This document shows, piece by piece, positions 26,669 through 35,854 of a stretch of 64,000 nucleotides of DNA. The stretch covers positions 1-64,000 of the forward strand of contig NZ_JAKSXX010000245.1 of assembly GCF_022829385.1 (NCBI RefSeq). Reading direction: 5' to 3'. Position 1 is the stretch's first letter. Every line of letters starts with the position of its first letter. The notes under the pieces are model-generated. The model had not been told where the DNA came from and did no database searches. It was given only the letters and a program-made list of their open reading frames with translations. The stretch comes from Methylobacterium sp. J-070. GTDB taxonomy: Bacteria; Pseudomonadota; Alphaproteobacteria; Rhizobiales; Beijerinckiaceae. The position numbers were made by a program, and so were the translations under genes.

Positions 26669-28048
26669 ATGGCCTACCGTCACGTCGTCGGCCCACGCAC
26701 GCACGTCTTCGCCGACCTCGCCGCGCTGATGGCCAAGGCGACGCCGATCCGCTCCGGCGACCGGCTCGCCGGCGTCGCGGCGGATTCCGCGGAGGAGAAC
26801 GCCGCCGCGCGCTGGTGCCTCGCCGCGGTGCCGCTCGCCGACATCCTCGCGCGGCCGCTGATCCCCTACGAGACCGACGACGTCACCCGCCTGATCCTGG
26901 ATACGCACGACGCCGCGGCCTTCGCCGAGATCGGCCACCTGACGGTGGGCGATTTCCGTGAGTTCCTGCTCACCGCCACGCCGGAGACCCTCGCGCGGAT
27001 CGCCCCCGGCCTCACGCCCGAGATCGTGGCGGCGGTCTCCAAGATCATGCGCAACCAGGACCTGATCTCGGTGGCGCGCAAGTGCCGGGTTGTCACCCGC
27101 TTCCGCAACACGATCGGCCTCCCGGGGACGCTGGCGGTGCGGCTCCAGCCGAACCACCCGACCGACGACGCGAGGGGCATCACGGCGGCGATCCTCGACG
27201 GGCTCGCCCTGGGCTGCGGCGATGCGGTGATCGGCATCAACCCCGCCTCGGATTCCGTCCAGGCGATCGGCGATCTGCTCCAGCTCCTCGACGCCATGAT
27301 CCAGCGTCACGCGATCCCCACCCAGGCCTGCGTGCTCACGCACGTGACCACGACCCTGGCGGCCATGGAGCGGGGGCTTCCGGTCGATCTGGTCTTCCAG
27401 TCGATCGCCGGTACCGAGAAGGCCAATGCCAGCTTCGGCGTGACGCTCCCGCTGCTGACGGAGGCCCACGAGGCGGCCCGGTCGCTGAAGCGCGGAACGC
27501 TGGGCGACAACTGCATGTATTTCGAGACCGGGCAGGGTTCCGCGCTCTCGGCGGACGCGCATCACGGCATCGACCAGCAGACGCTGGAGGCGCGGGCCTA
27601 CGCGGTGGCCCGGGTCTACCGGCCGCTCTTAGTGAACACCGTCGTGGGCTTCATCGGCCCGGAATACCTCTACGACGGCAAGGAGATCATCCGGGCCGGC
27701 CTGGAGGACCATTTCTGCGGCAAGCTGATAGGCGTGCCCCTCGGCGTCGACGTCTGCTACACGAACCACGCCGAGGCCGACCAGGACGACATGGACACCC
27801 TGCTGACGCTCCTCGGGGCGGCCGGCTGCACCTACATCATGGGGGTGCCCGGGGCCGACGACGTGATGCTGAACTACCAATCCACCTCGTTCCACGATTC
27901 CCTCTACCTGCGCGAGGTGCTCGGCCTGACGCGGGCCCCCGAATTCGAGGCGTGGCTGCACACTATCGGCCTCACCGACGCCGCGGGGATGCTGATCCAG
28001 GGCGCGGAAACTCCGCTCCTGTCGGCCGCGCCGGACCTCGCCGCATGA
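26669..28048 (+). CDS. eutB: Ethanolamine ammonia-lyase large subunit
   Basis: EutB is the adenosylcobalamin-dependent catalytic subunit that splits ethanolamine into acetaldehyde and ammonia. The 459-aa protein is full length, with conserved blocks SADAHHGIDQQTLEARAYAV, NTVVGFIGPEYLYDGKEI and the C-terminal YIMGVPGADDVMLNYQSTSFHD. Its stop overlaps the eutC start. No eutA reactivase, EutR regulator, microcompartment shell gene or cobalamin riboswitch is visible nearby, so this is a minimal eutBC unit. Confidence 0.95.
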   Translation: MAYRHVVGPRTHVFADLAALMAKATPIRSGDRLAGVAADSAEENAAARWCLAAVPLADILARPLIPYETDDVTRLILDTHDAAAFAEIGHLTVGDFREFLLTATPETLARIAPGLTPEIVAAVSKIMRNQDLISVARKCRVVTRFRNTIGLPGTLAVRLQPNHPTDDARGITAAILDGLALGCGDAVIGINPASDSVQAIGDLLQLLDAMIQRHAIPTQACVLTHVTTTLAAMERGLPVDLVFQSIAGTEKANASFGVTLPLLTEAHEAARSLKRGTLGDNCMYFETGQGSALSADAHHGIDQQTLEARAYAVARVYRPLLVNTVVGFIGPEYLYDGKEIIRAGLEDHFCGKLIGVPLGVDVCYTNHAEADQDDMDTLLTLLGAAGCTYIMGVPGADDVMLNYQSTSFHDSLYLREVLGLTRAPEFEAWLHTIGLTDAAGMLIQGAETPLLSAAPDLAA

Positions 28049-28836
28049 GCGACAACGCCGCAATCTGGGCACGGCTCGCCGCCCTGACCCCGGCGCGGAT
28101 CGGGCTCGGCCGCGCCGGGAGCGGGCTGCCCACCCGGGAGGTGCTGCGGTTCGGCCTGGATCACGCGCAGGCCCGCGACGCGGTCCATGCGCCCCTCGAC
28201 TCCGAGGCACTGGCGCGCGACATCGCGGCGCTCGGCTTCCCGACGCTGTCGGTCGCCTCGCGGGCACCCGACAGGGCCGCCTACCTGCGCCGGCCGGACC
28301 TCGGGCGCCGGCTCGACCCCGCTGATCGCGCGGCGCTCAAGGGGCCCAAGCGAGCCTCCGACCTCGCGATCGTGGTGGCCGACGGCCTGTCGGCTCGGGC
28401 GGTGCACGCGAACGCGGCCCCGTTGCTGGCGGCCTTTGGTCCGCTCGCGGAGCGTGCGGCCTGGCGGCTTGCCCCCGTGGTCATCGCCCGGCAGGCGCGG
28501 GTGGCGCTGGGCGACGAGATCGGGGAGGCGCTGGGGGCGCGGGCCGTCGCGGTCCTGATCGGCGAGCGGCCGGGCCTGTCCTCGCCCGACAGCCTCGGGA
28601 TCTACCTGACCTTCGGGCCGCGGCCCGGCCGGTCGGACGCCGAGCGGAACTGCATCTCGAACGTGCGCGCCGCGGGACTGCCGCACGACCTGGCCGCCTT
28701 CAGGCTGGCTTGGCTGCTGACCCGCGCCCTCAGCCTTGGTCTGACCGGTGTGGCCCTCAAGGACGAGAGCGACCGCGCCCTCGAGGCCGCGCCGACGGCG
28801 CCGGTCCTGGCGGATCGCGACGCACCATCGACCTGA
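28045..28836 (+). CDS. eutC: Ethanolamine ammonia-lyase small subunit
   Basis: This is a 263-aa small subunit that forms the cobalamin-binding part of the lyase with EutB. Family blocks are clear: PTREVLRFGLDHAQARDAV near the N-terminus, DLAIVVADGLSARAVHANA in the middle, then VVIARQARVALGDEIGEAL, LIGERPGLSSPDSLGIYLTF and RNCISNVRAAGLPHD. It begins with the ATG inside the eutB stop (ATGA). The last 15 residues are a normal variable tail. Confidence 0.94.
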   Translation: MSDNAAIWARLAALTPARIGLGRAGSGLPTREVLRFGLDHAQARDAVHAPLDSEALARDIAALGFPTLSVASRAPDRAAYLRRPDLGRRLDPADRAALKGPKRASDLAIVVADGLSARAVHANAAPLLAAFGPLAERAAWRLAPVVIARQARVALGDEIGEALGARAVAVLIGERPGLSSPDSLGIYLTFGPRPGRSDAERNCISNVRAAGLPHDLAAFRLAWLLTRALSLGLTGVALKDESDRALEAAPTAPVLADRDAPST

Positions 28837-29335
28837 GCCGGCCGCAGCCGACGCGGATCCGGAACGATCTTCGGAAGACCCGCTCGGGTTCTGCCGGCAG
28901 CACCCATGGCTGCGGCAAGGTGAGCGGTGACATCCCCAGGATCGGCCCAGCGTCGTCCGATCGGCCCCGGAAGCGCTCATCCTGCCGGATCAAGCGGAAG
29001 ACGTGGGTCGGGCAGGGCGCACGCCTATTTGGACATGACGATCCTTTACCGGATACGCGCGCCCGAAATCCGCTCAAGCGTGGCTGTGGCGGGGTCGCAA
29101 CACCGTAAAACGATCCCGGGTCCGCCCCGAGACCCGCCCGTAAACGCCGCGATCCCGCCATAGTCGGGGCCCACCTCAACATCCGCGGTAAACGGCAGTC
29201 TCAACAACGCTTTACCGTTCGTAAACGGGGACTTTCCGAGCACGCGGACGGCTTGACCCGGCGCATCGCGGACGGCGACGCGCCGCGGTTTATCGTACGC
29301 TCGGGATCGGCTTTGCGAAGGCTGGGTCTGAGGTC
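28837..29335. other. 500-base intergenic region with repeated GTAAACG
   Basis: No gene is convincing here. GTAAACG occurs at 29140, 29188 and 29221, with a near copy (GTAAAACG) at 29105. CGGTAAA (29186-29192) and TTTACCG (29211-29217) form an inverted repeat 18 bases apart. The motifs lie 110-230 bases before ilvD and may be operator sites in its promoter region. Confidence 0.4.
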
Positions 29336-31066
29336 ATGGTGACGGGTTTGAACGACAAGTCGAAGCTGCCGAGCCGCCACGTCACCGAGGGACCGGATCG
29401 GGCCCCGCATCGCTCCTATCTGTACGCCATGGGCCTGACTCGCGAGCAGATCCATCAGCCGCTGGTCGGCGTTGCCTCCTGCTGGAACGAGGCCGCGCCC
29501 TGCAACATCTCGCTGATGCGCCAGGCGCAGGCCGTGAAGAAGGGCGTCGCCGCCGCCCACGGCACGCCGCGCGAGTTCTGCACCATCACGGTCACGGACG
29601 GCATCGCCATGGGCCATGGCGGCATGCGCGCGTCGCTGCCCTCGCGCGAGGTCATCGCCGACTCGGTCGAGCTGACCATGCGCGGCCACGCCTACGATGC
29701 CCTCGTGGGTCTGGCCGGCTGCGACAAGTCTCTGCCCGGGATGATGATGGCGATGGTGCGCCTCAACGTGCCGTCGATCTTCATCTACGGCGGCTCGATC
29801 CTGCCCGGCTCGTTCCGCGGCAAGCCGGTGACCGTCCAGGACCTGTTCGAGGCGGTGGGCAAGGTTGCGGTCGGCGACATGAGCCTGGAGGATCTCGACG
29901 AGCTGGAGCAGGTCGCCTGCCCGTCGGCCGGCGCCTGCGGCGCGCAGTTCACCGCCAACACCATGGCGACCGTCTCCGAGGCGATCGGCCTGGCGCTGCC
30001 CTATTCGGCCGGTGCCCCGGCGCCCTACGAGATCCGGGACAAGTTCTGCGCCACCGCCGGCGAGAAGGTGATGGAGCTGCTGGAGAAGCGGATCCGCCCG
30101 CGCGACATCGTCACCCGCAAGGCCCTGGAGAACGCCGCCACCGTCGTCGCGGCCTCTGGCGGCTCGACCAACGCGGCGCTCCACCTGCCCGCCATCGCGC
30201 ACGAGTGCGGGATCGAATTCACCCTGTTCGACGTGGCCGAGATCTTCCGGCGTACGCCCTACATCGCCGACCTGAAGCCCGGCGGCCGCTACGTCGCCAA
30301 GGACATGTTCGAGGTCGGCGGCATCCCGCTGCTGATGAAGACGCTCCTCGACCATGGCTTCATGCACGGCGACTGCCTGACGGTCACCGGCCGCACCATC
30401 GCGGAGAACATGGACCGGGTGACGTGGAACCCGGATCAGGACGTGGTCTATCCGGCCAACCGGCCGATCACCCCGACCGGCGGCGTCGTCGGCCTGAAGG
30501 GCAATCTCGCGCCCGAGGGGGCGATCGTGAAGGTCGCGGGCATCCCGGCCGAGAAGCAGGTCTTCACCGGGCCGGCCCGGGTCTTCGACGGCGAGGAGGC
30601 CTGCTTCGAGGCCGTGCAGACGCGCGCCTACAAGGAGGGCGACGTCCTGGTCATCCGCTACGAGGGACCGCGCGGGGGACCCGGCATGCGCGAGATGCTG
30701 TCCACCACCGCGGCCCTCTACGGCCAGGGCATGGGCGACAAGGTGGCGCTGATCACGGACGGGCGCTTCTCGGGTGCGACCCGGGGGTTCTGCGTCGGCC
30801 ACGTCGGGCCCGAGGCGGCCGTCGGCGGTCCGATCGGACTGCTCCGCGACGGCGACGTGATCACCCTCGACGCGATCCAGGGCACGCTGAACGTCGCCCT
30901 CTCGGATGCGGAACTCGACGAGCGGCGGAAGGCCTGGACCCCGCGGGCCCACACGGCGACGTCTGGCTACCTCTGGAAATACGCGCAGGGCGTCGGCCCG
31001 GCGCTTTACGGCGCCGTCACGCACCCCGGAGGTGCCAAGGAGACGCAGAGCTATGCGGACGTCTAG
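29336..31066 (+). CDS. ilvD: Dihydroxy-acid dehydratase
   Basis: IlvD is a [2Fe-2S] enzyme that makes the 2-keto acids for valine, isoleucine, leucine and pantothenate. The 576-aa protein has the cluster cysteines in [22 protein letters not shown] and [11 protein letters not shown], and the C-terminal [21 protein letters not shown]. Length and blocks are those of the biosynthetic enzyme, in contrast to the sugar-acid paralogue at 51525-53330. GAGGTC precedes the ATG. The last 14 bases overlap the start of the Sel1-repeat gene. Confidence 0.95.
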   Translation: MVTGLNDKSKLPSRHVTEGPDRAPHRSYLYAMGLTREQIHQPLVGVASCWNEAAPCNISLMRQAQAVKKGVAAAHGTPREFCTITVTDGIAMGHGGMRASLPSREVIADSVELTMRGHAYDALVGLAGCDKSLPGMMMAMVRLNVPSIFIYGGSILPGSFRGKPVTVQDLFEAVGKVAVGDMSLEDLDELEQVACPSAGACGAQFTANTMATVSEAIGLALPYSAGAPAPYEIRDKFCATAGEKVMELLEKRIRPRDIVTRKALENAATVVAASGGSTNAALHLPAIAHECGIEFTLFDVAEIFRRTPYIADLKPGGRYVAKDMFEVGGIPLLMKTLLDHGFMHGDCLTVTGRTIAENMDRVTWNPDQDVVYPANRPITPTGGVVGLKGNLAPEGAIVKVAGIPAEKQVFTGPARVFDGEEACFEAVQTRAYKEGDVLVIRYEGPRGGPGMREMLSTTAALYGQGMGDKVALITDGRFSGATRGFCVGHVGPEAAVGGPIGLLRDGDVITLDAIQGTLNVALSDAELDERRKAWTPRAHTATSGYLWKYAQGVGPALYGAVTHPGGAKETQSYADV

Positions 31067-31955
31067 GACTGACCTCAGCCGGCCCCGGCGGCCGGCCGGG
31101 GCCGATCCCGGCCGGTTCCGGTCTCTCGGCAGGATCGCCGTTGCGACCTGGGCCCTGGCGCTGCTCGCGGTGCCGACGGCCGCGCCCCGCGCGCTCGACG
31201 CCAGCATCCGCATGCCGGTCCAGGTCCCGGTGGCGGACAAGGGCTACCGCTCGGCCAAGGATGCGCTCCGGGCCGGCGTGCGCGAGTACAATGCCGGCGA
31301 CAAGCAGGGTGCGGCGCGCGCCCTGGAATACGCCGCCGGCCAGGGTCACGCCCTGGCCCTGTGGAAGCTCGGCCGCATGTACGCCGAGGGCGACGGCGTG
31401 CCCCATGACGACCTCAAGGCGTTCGAGTTCTTCTCCCGGATCGCCGATGCCAGCACCGACGACGGGCCCGATCCGCAGAATTCCGCCGTCCTGGGCAGCG
31501 CCTTCACGGCCCTCGGCACCTACTTCCTGGAGGGGATCAAGGGCACCTACGTCCGCCCGAACCCCGAGCGCGCCTACGACATGTTCAACTACGCGGCGTC
31601 GTATTACGGCGACCCCAACGCGCAGTACAACCTGGCCCGGCTCTACCTCGACGGCACCGGCGTCGAGTCCGATCCGCGGCAGGCGGCGCGCTGGTTCAAC
31701 CTCGCCGCCGAGAAGGGTCACCATCCCGCCCAGGCGCTGCTGGGCGACATGCTGATCAACGGTCTCGGGGGCATCCCGATCCAGCGCGTGAAGGGCCTGA
31801 TGTGGCTCTCCCTCGCGCGGGAGGGCGCCGATAGCCGCAAGGACGACTGGATCGTATCCCTCTACGACAAGAACTGGGCGGCCGCCAACGACGACGACCG
31901 CACCGAGGCGCAGACCCAGCTCCAGACGGTGGGCTCGATCCGCAAGCGGCGGTGA
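31053..31955 (+). CDS. Exported Sel1-repeat protein, ExoR-like
   Basis: This 300-aa protein has a basic N-terminus and hydrophobic segment (IAVATWALALLAVPTAAPRAL) acting as signal peptide, then four or five Sel1/TPR-like repeats, for example AAGQGHALALWKLGRMYAEG, YYGDPNAQYNLARLYLDGTG and AAEKGHHPAQALLGDMLING. The architecture and length resemble ExoR, the periplasmic protein that restrains the ExoS/ChvI two-component system in rhizobia; that link is inferred. I start at ATG 31053, overlapping ilvD by 14 bases; the ribosome site AAGGAGA is rather far (about 10 bases). Confidence 0.75.
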   Translation: MRTSRTDLSRPRRPAGADPGRFRSLGRIAVATWALALLAVPTAAPRALDASIRMPVQVPVADKGYRSAKDALRAGVREYNAGDKQGAARALEYAAGQGHALALWKLGRMYAEGDGVPHDDLKAFEFFSRIADASTDDGPDPQNSAVLGSAFTALGTYFLEGIKGTYVRPNPERAYDMFNYAASYYGDPNAQYNLARLYLDGTGVESDPRQAARWFNLAAEKGHHPAQALLGDMLINGLGGIPIQRVKGLMWLSLAREGADSRKDDWIVSLYDKNWAAANDDDRTEAQTQLQTVGSIRKRR

Positions 31956-31978
31956 GGGCTGGCTGACCGTGGGCCGGA

Positions 31979-32602
31979 TCAACCCTTCTTGGCATCCTGG
32001 GCGGCCCTGAACGACGGGCGCTCCATCGTCTCGGCGATGTAGGTCGCCAGTTTCGGCCACCGCTGGGCGTCGATGGCCGCGCCTGCCACCCGGAAGTTGA
32101 AGAAGCCGGTGGTGATCGAGATGTCGGCGATGCTGAACGCCTCGCCCGCGAGGTACGCCCCGGAGATCTGACTCTCCAGATAGTCGAAGAGCGGCGGCAG
32201 GTCCTTGTCGAGCGCCCGGCTCACCGCGGCCTCGTCGGTGGGCTGGCCCATCATGTTGGGCTTCAGGACCCGCTCGACGAACGGCACGATCAGCTTCGGG
32301 AAAAGCTCGGTATCGCCGAACTTGTCGAACCAGGTCGCGCGGCCGAGCGCCTGCGGATCGGCTGGAGCGAGAGCCGGGTTCGGGTGCTTGCGCTCGAGAT
32401 ACCAGAGGATCGCGCTGGAATCGGCGAGCCTGAAGCCGTCGTCCTCGATGGCGGGGATCTTTCCGAGGGGGCTGGCGGCCTGGAAGTCCGGATCGGGCGC
32501 GTGGAACATCACCGGCCTGTGCTCGTAGGGCACGTCCTTCTCGACCAGGGACACCAGGACCTTGCGGACGAAGGGCGAGTAGCCGGTACCGTAGACGATC
32601 AA
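31979..32602 (-). CDS. Glutathione S-transferase family protein
   Basis: This 207-aa cytosolic protein has an N-terminal thioredoxin-like domain (VYGTGYSPFVRKVLVSL, then SPLGKIPAIEDDGFRLADSSAILWYLE with the cis-Pro and the glutathione-binding SS) and a C-terminal helical domain with the N-capping box FSIADISITTGF. The catalytic Ser/Tyr is probably Ser9 in the SPF loop. The start is a TTG at 32602, with GGAG 6 bases upstream; no ATG fits. It lies downstream of xthA on the same strand and converges with the Sel1 gene. Confidence 0.88.
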   Translation of the reverse strand: MIVYGTGYSPFVRKVLVSLVEKDVPYEHRPVMFHAPDPDFQAASPLGKIPAIEDDGFRLADSSAILWYLERKHPNPALAPADPQALGRATWFDKFGDTELFPKLIVPFVERVLKPNMMGQPTDEAAVSRALDKDLPPLFDYLESQISGAYLAGEAFSIADISITTGFFNFRVAGAAIDAQRWPKLATYIAETMERPSFRAAQDAKKG

Positions 32603-32631
32603 AAGTCACTCCATGGGTGCGAGGACGCGGC

Positions 32632-32647
32632 GGAGGGTCGTCCCTCC
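32632..32647. terminator. Hairpin between xthA and the GST gene
   Basis: GGAGGG (32632-32637) and CCCTCC (32642-32647) form a perfect 6-bp stem with loop TCGT, 28 bases after the xthA stop. It lacks a T run, so it may only reduce readthrough. Confidence 0.4.
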
Positions 32648-32675
32648 ATCCGCGCCTTGGGGACAGGGCGACGCC

Positions 32676-33470
32676 TCAGCCCGCCGTGAGTTCCGCGGTC
32701 ACCGGGACGTGGTCCGACGGCTTGTCGAGGCCGCGCAGGTGCTTCTGCACCGAGGCCGAGACCAGACGGTCGCTCGCTTGCGGCGAGAGCAGCAGGTGGT
32801 CGATGCGGATGCCGAAGTTCCGCTGCCAGCATCCGGCCTGATAGTCCCAGAAGGTGTACAGCCCGTCGCGGGGATCGCAGGCGCGGAGGGCGTCGGTGTA
32901 GCCCTCGGCGAGGAGCGCCCGGAAGGCGGCCCGGCTGCCGGGCAGGAAGAGCGCGTCGGACCGCCAGGCCTCCGGATCGGCCGCGTCGGCGGGCTCGGGG
33001 ATGACGTTGTAGTCGCCCGCCAGCACCACCGCGATCTCGTCGGCCATCAGCGCCCGGGCGTGCAGCCGCAGCCGCTCCATGAAGGCCAGTTTGTAGGGGT
33101 ATTTCGGGCTGTCCACCGGATTGCCGTTCGGCAGATAGATGGACGCGACGCGCACGGGTGCGGTCTCCGCGCCGGAGACCAGCGCCTCGACGTACCGGGC
33201 CTGGACATCCTCCGCGTCGCCGGGCAGGCCGCGCCGGATCTCCGACATCACGAGCGGCTTCCGGACGAGGAGCGCCACACCGTTGTAGGCCTTCTGTCCG
33301 AGGGTCTCGACCGCGTAGCCCGCCGCCTCGACCTCGCTGCCGGGGAACGCCTCGTCCTGGCATTTCAGCTCCTGAAGGCAGACGACGTCGGGCCGCGCCT
33401 CTTCCAGGAAGCCCAGGAGATGCGGCAGCCGCTGCTTGATGGAATTGACGTTCCAGGTCGTGATCCTCAT
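32676..33470 (-). CDS. xthA: Exodeoxyribonuclease III (AP endonuclease)
   Basis: This 264-aa DNA repair enzyme cuts at abasic sites and degrades 3' ends. The exonuclease/endonuclease/phosphatase fold is complete: MRITTWNVNSIKQRL at the start, VVCLQELKCQD with the metal-binding Glu, YLPNGNPV, GDYNVIPEPAD, and the final IDHLLLSP and KPSDHVPVTAEL with the catalytic Asp-His. ATG 33470 gives the canonical N-terminus; the frame runs further upstream without coding character. It is divergent from the ceramidase-like gene. Confidence 0.95.
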   Translation of the reverse strand: MRITTWNVNSIKQRLPHLLGFLEEARPDVVCLQELKCQDEAFPGSEVEAAGYAVETLGQKAYNGVALLVRKPLVMSEIRRGLPGDAEDVQARYVEALVSGAETAPVRVASIYLPNGNPVDSPKYPYKLAFMERLRLHARALMADEIAVVLAGDYNVIPEPADAADPEAWRSDALFLPGSRAAFRALLAEGYTDALRACDPRDGLYTFWDYQAGCWQRNFGIRIDHLLLSPQASDRLVSASVQKHLRGLDKPSDHVPVTAELTAG

Positions 33471-33565
33471 CGCCTCGCTTCCGGTCGCCGCCGCGCCGTC
33501 ATCCGCGCTTCGCCGGGCCCTGACAAGGCCATCCCGGCGCAAGGTCGGGGATCTAGGGTCGGAGC

Positions 33566-34252
33566 ATGGACTGGTTCGAGCCGTTGCGGGACTATTGCGA
33601 GCGTGGCGGCCCCGAATTCTGGGCCGAACCGGCCAACGCTTTGTCCAATGCCGGATTCCTGCTGGCCGCCGCCGCGGCGGCGCGACGGGCGAGCCGGGCC
33701 GAGCCCCGGGACCAAGCCTGCCTCGCCCTCTCCGGGCTGATCGCCGTCGTGGGGATCGGATCCTTCCTGTTCCATACCCTCGCGGTCTACTGGTCGATGC
33801 TCGCCGACGTGATCCCGATCGCGCTGTTCATCTACGGGTATCTCGCGCTGGCGCTGCACCGGTTCCTGCGCCTCGCGCCGGTCCGCGTCGCCGCAGCGAC
33901 CGTCGGTTTCGTCCTGTTCAGCTTCGCCCTCACGCCGATGCTCGATTCACTGACCGGACAGGACGTGGCGAACCTGACAAACGGCTCGATCGCCTATGTG
34001 CCGCCCCTGCTCGCGCTGTTCGGCGTCGCCTGGGCGGCGGCGGGTCGGCGGGAGGAGCGCTTCGTCGGCACCGGTCGACGGCTCGCCGTCGTGGGGCTCG
34101 TGTTCCTCGTGTCGTTCGTCGCACGGACCGCCGACCACGCGGCCTGCTCCATCGTGCCGACCGGTACGCACCCGCTCTGGCACGTCCTGAACGCCGCCGT
34201 GCTCTACGCCCTGCTGGCGACCGCGATCCGCCATCGCGCGATCGCCGGGTGA
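33566..34252 (+). CDS. Ceramidase-superfamily integral membrane protein
   Basis: This is a 228-aa protein with about seven hydrophobic segments. It carries the alkaline ceramidase / CREST pattern: WAEPANALSNAGF early, GIGSFLFHTLAVYWSMLADVIP with the conserved Ser, His and Asp, and a late GTHPLWHVLNAAV with the HxxxH pair. In eukaryotes these residues bind zinc and hydrolyse ceramide; bacterial members are largely uncharacterised and may act on other amide lipids. It starts 13 bases after the 'GGGTCGGAGC' ribosome-site region and is followed by hom after 109 bases. Confidence 0.8.
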   Translation: MDWFEPLRDYCERGGPEFWAEPANALSNAGFLLAAAAAARRASRAEPRDQACLALSGLIAVVGIGSFLFHTLAVYWSMLADVIPIALFIYGYLALALHRFLRLAPVRVAAATVGFVLFSFALTPMLDSLTGQDVANLTNGSIAYVPPLLALFGVAWAAAGRREERFVGTGRRLAVVGLVFLVSFVARTADHAACSIVPTGTHPLWHVLNAAVLYALLATAIRHRAIAG

Positions 34253-34361
34253 GCGGCGCCGTGGCTTCGGGTGGATTCCTTGCGGGCAAAGCGGATTTCT
34301 TGCAGAAGTGCGCCGCACCGGGCGCTCGGTCCATCGCGGTCGTCCGGGCACGGAAGGGGTC

Positions 34362-35678
34362 ATGACAGTGAGCTTTCGCCTCGGGATCGCCGGGCTCGGC
34401 ACCGTCGGCGCGTCCGTCGTCCGGATGGTCGAGCGCCGCCGCGCGGCGTTCGCCGCGGCCGGCCTCGACATCCGCGTCGCCGCGGTCTCGTCGCGCGACC
34501 GCGGCCGCGACCGTGGCGTCGATCTTTCGGGCGCAGCGTGGTTCGACGATCCGGTGGCCCTGGCGCGGTCCGGGGACGTCGACTGCGTGGTCGAGCTGAT
34601 CGGCGGCGCCGAGGGCCCGGCCAAGGCGGTGGTCGAGGCGGCGCTCCAGGCCGGCAAGCCGGTCGTCACCGCCAACAAGGCGCTCCTCGCGCGCCACGGC
34701 GCGGCGCTCGCGGCGCTGGCCGAGGCGGAGGGCGTCGCGCTCGCCTTCGAGGCGGCGGTGGCGGGCGGGATCCCGGTGATCAAGACCCTGCGCGAGGGGC
34801 TGCCCGGCAACCAGGTCGCCCGCATCTACGGAATCCTGAACGGCACCTGCAACTACATCCTGAGCCGCATGGAGCGCGAGGGCCTGACCTTCGAGGCATG
34901 CCTCAAGGATGCGCAGGCGCTCGGCTACGCCGAGGCGGACCCGACCTTCGACGTCGAGGGCTTCGACACCGCCCACAAGCTCGCGATCCTCACCAGCCTC
35001 GCCTTCGGCACCGCCATCGACGCCGACGGCGTGTCGGTGGAGGGCATCTCCCGGGTGCAGCCCCTCGACCTGCGGATGGCGGACGAGCTCGGCTACCGGA
35101 TCAAGCTCCTTGGGGTCGCGCAGGCGGCCGAGGCCGGCATCGAGCAGCGGGTCCATCCGACGATGGTGCCGAAATCCTCCGCGATCGCGCAGGTCATGGG
35201 GGTGACCAACGCCGTCACCATCGACGCGGACGCGGTCGGCGAGCTGACCCTCATCGGACCCGGCGCCGGCGGTGAGGCGACGGCCTCCGCGGTGGTGGCC
35301 GACATCGCCGACCTCGCCCGCGGAATCGTGCGCGCCACCTTCGGCGTGCCGGCGCGCGCGATGCGCCCCAGCGAGCGCGTCGAGATGCAGCGTCACGAGG
35401 GCGGCTACTACATCCGCCTCACCGTCCACGACCGTCCCGGCGTCGCGGCGGGCGTCGCGCAGCGCATGGCCGAGCGCGAGATTTCCCTGGAGAGCATCCT
35501 CCAGCGCCGCACCGAGGGCGCGGAAACCGATCCGCGCGGCCGGTCCGGTCGTCCCGTGCCGCTGGTGCTGATCACCTACGCGGCCACCGAGGGCAGCATC
35601 CGGGCCGCCCTCGATGCCATCGACGCCGACGGCCTGCTGGCGGAGCCGCCGCAGCTCATCCGGATCGAGCGCGAATGA
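34362..35678 (+). CDS. hom: Homoserine dehydrogenase
   Basis: This 438-aa enzyme reduces aspartate semialdehyde to homoserine, the branch point to threonine and methionine. It has GIAGLGTVGASVV (NAD(P)-binding, residues ~8-20), VVTANKALLARHG, and the homoserine site FEAAVAGGIPVIKTLREGLPGN with ILNGTCNYILSRME. A C-terminal ACT domain (YIRLTVHDRPGVAAGVAQ) is present, so feedback inhibition by threonine is likely. ATG 34362 follows GGAAGGGG. It is followed by glpX, the usual alphaproteobacterial order. Confidence 0.95.
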   Translation: MTVSFRLGIAGLGTVGASVVRMVERRRAAFAAAGLDIRVAAVSSRDRGRDRGVDLSGAAWFDDPVALARSGDVDCVVELIGGAEGPAKAVVEAALQAGKPVVTANKALLARHGAALAALAEAEGVALAFEAAVAGGIPVIKTLREGLPGNQVARIYGILNGTCNYILSRMEREGLTFEACLKDAQALGYAEADPTFDVEGFDTAHKLAILTSLAFGTAIDADGVSVEGISRVQPLDLRMADELGYRIKLLGVAQAAEAGIEQRVHPTMVPKSSAIAQVMGVTNAVTIDADAVGELTLIGPGAGGEATASAVVADIADLARGIVRATFGVPARAMRPSERVEMQRHEGGYYIRLTVHDRPGVAAGVAQRMAEREISLESILQRRTEGAETDPRGRSGRPVPLVLITYAATEGSIRAALDAIDADGLLAEPPQLIRIERE

Positions 35679-35854
35679 TGAGATCGGCCGAGCGCGGGAC
35701 GGCCGGAGCGTTGATCCGCTGAAGCGGGTCTGCCTAAAGTTTAACCTATGGTATTGGGCCTCGACGCGCGGGGCGTAGGCTGAACGTCCGTCCCGCGACG
35801 GCGTTCAAACCGTGATCCGACTGCAAGATCGGACCCGGACAGAGGCAGGAAACG

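Noticed and set aside
29046-29243. 65-codon minus-strand frame upstream of ilvD
   Set aside because: No ribosome site or motif; it lies over the repeated GTAAACG motifs, which are better explained as regulatory DNA.
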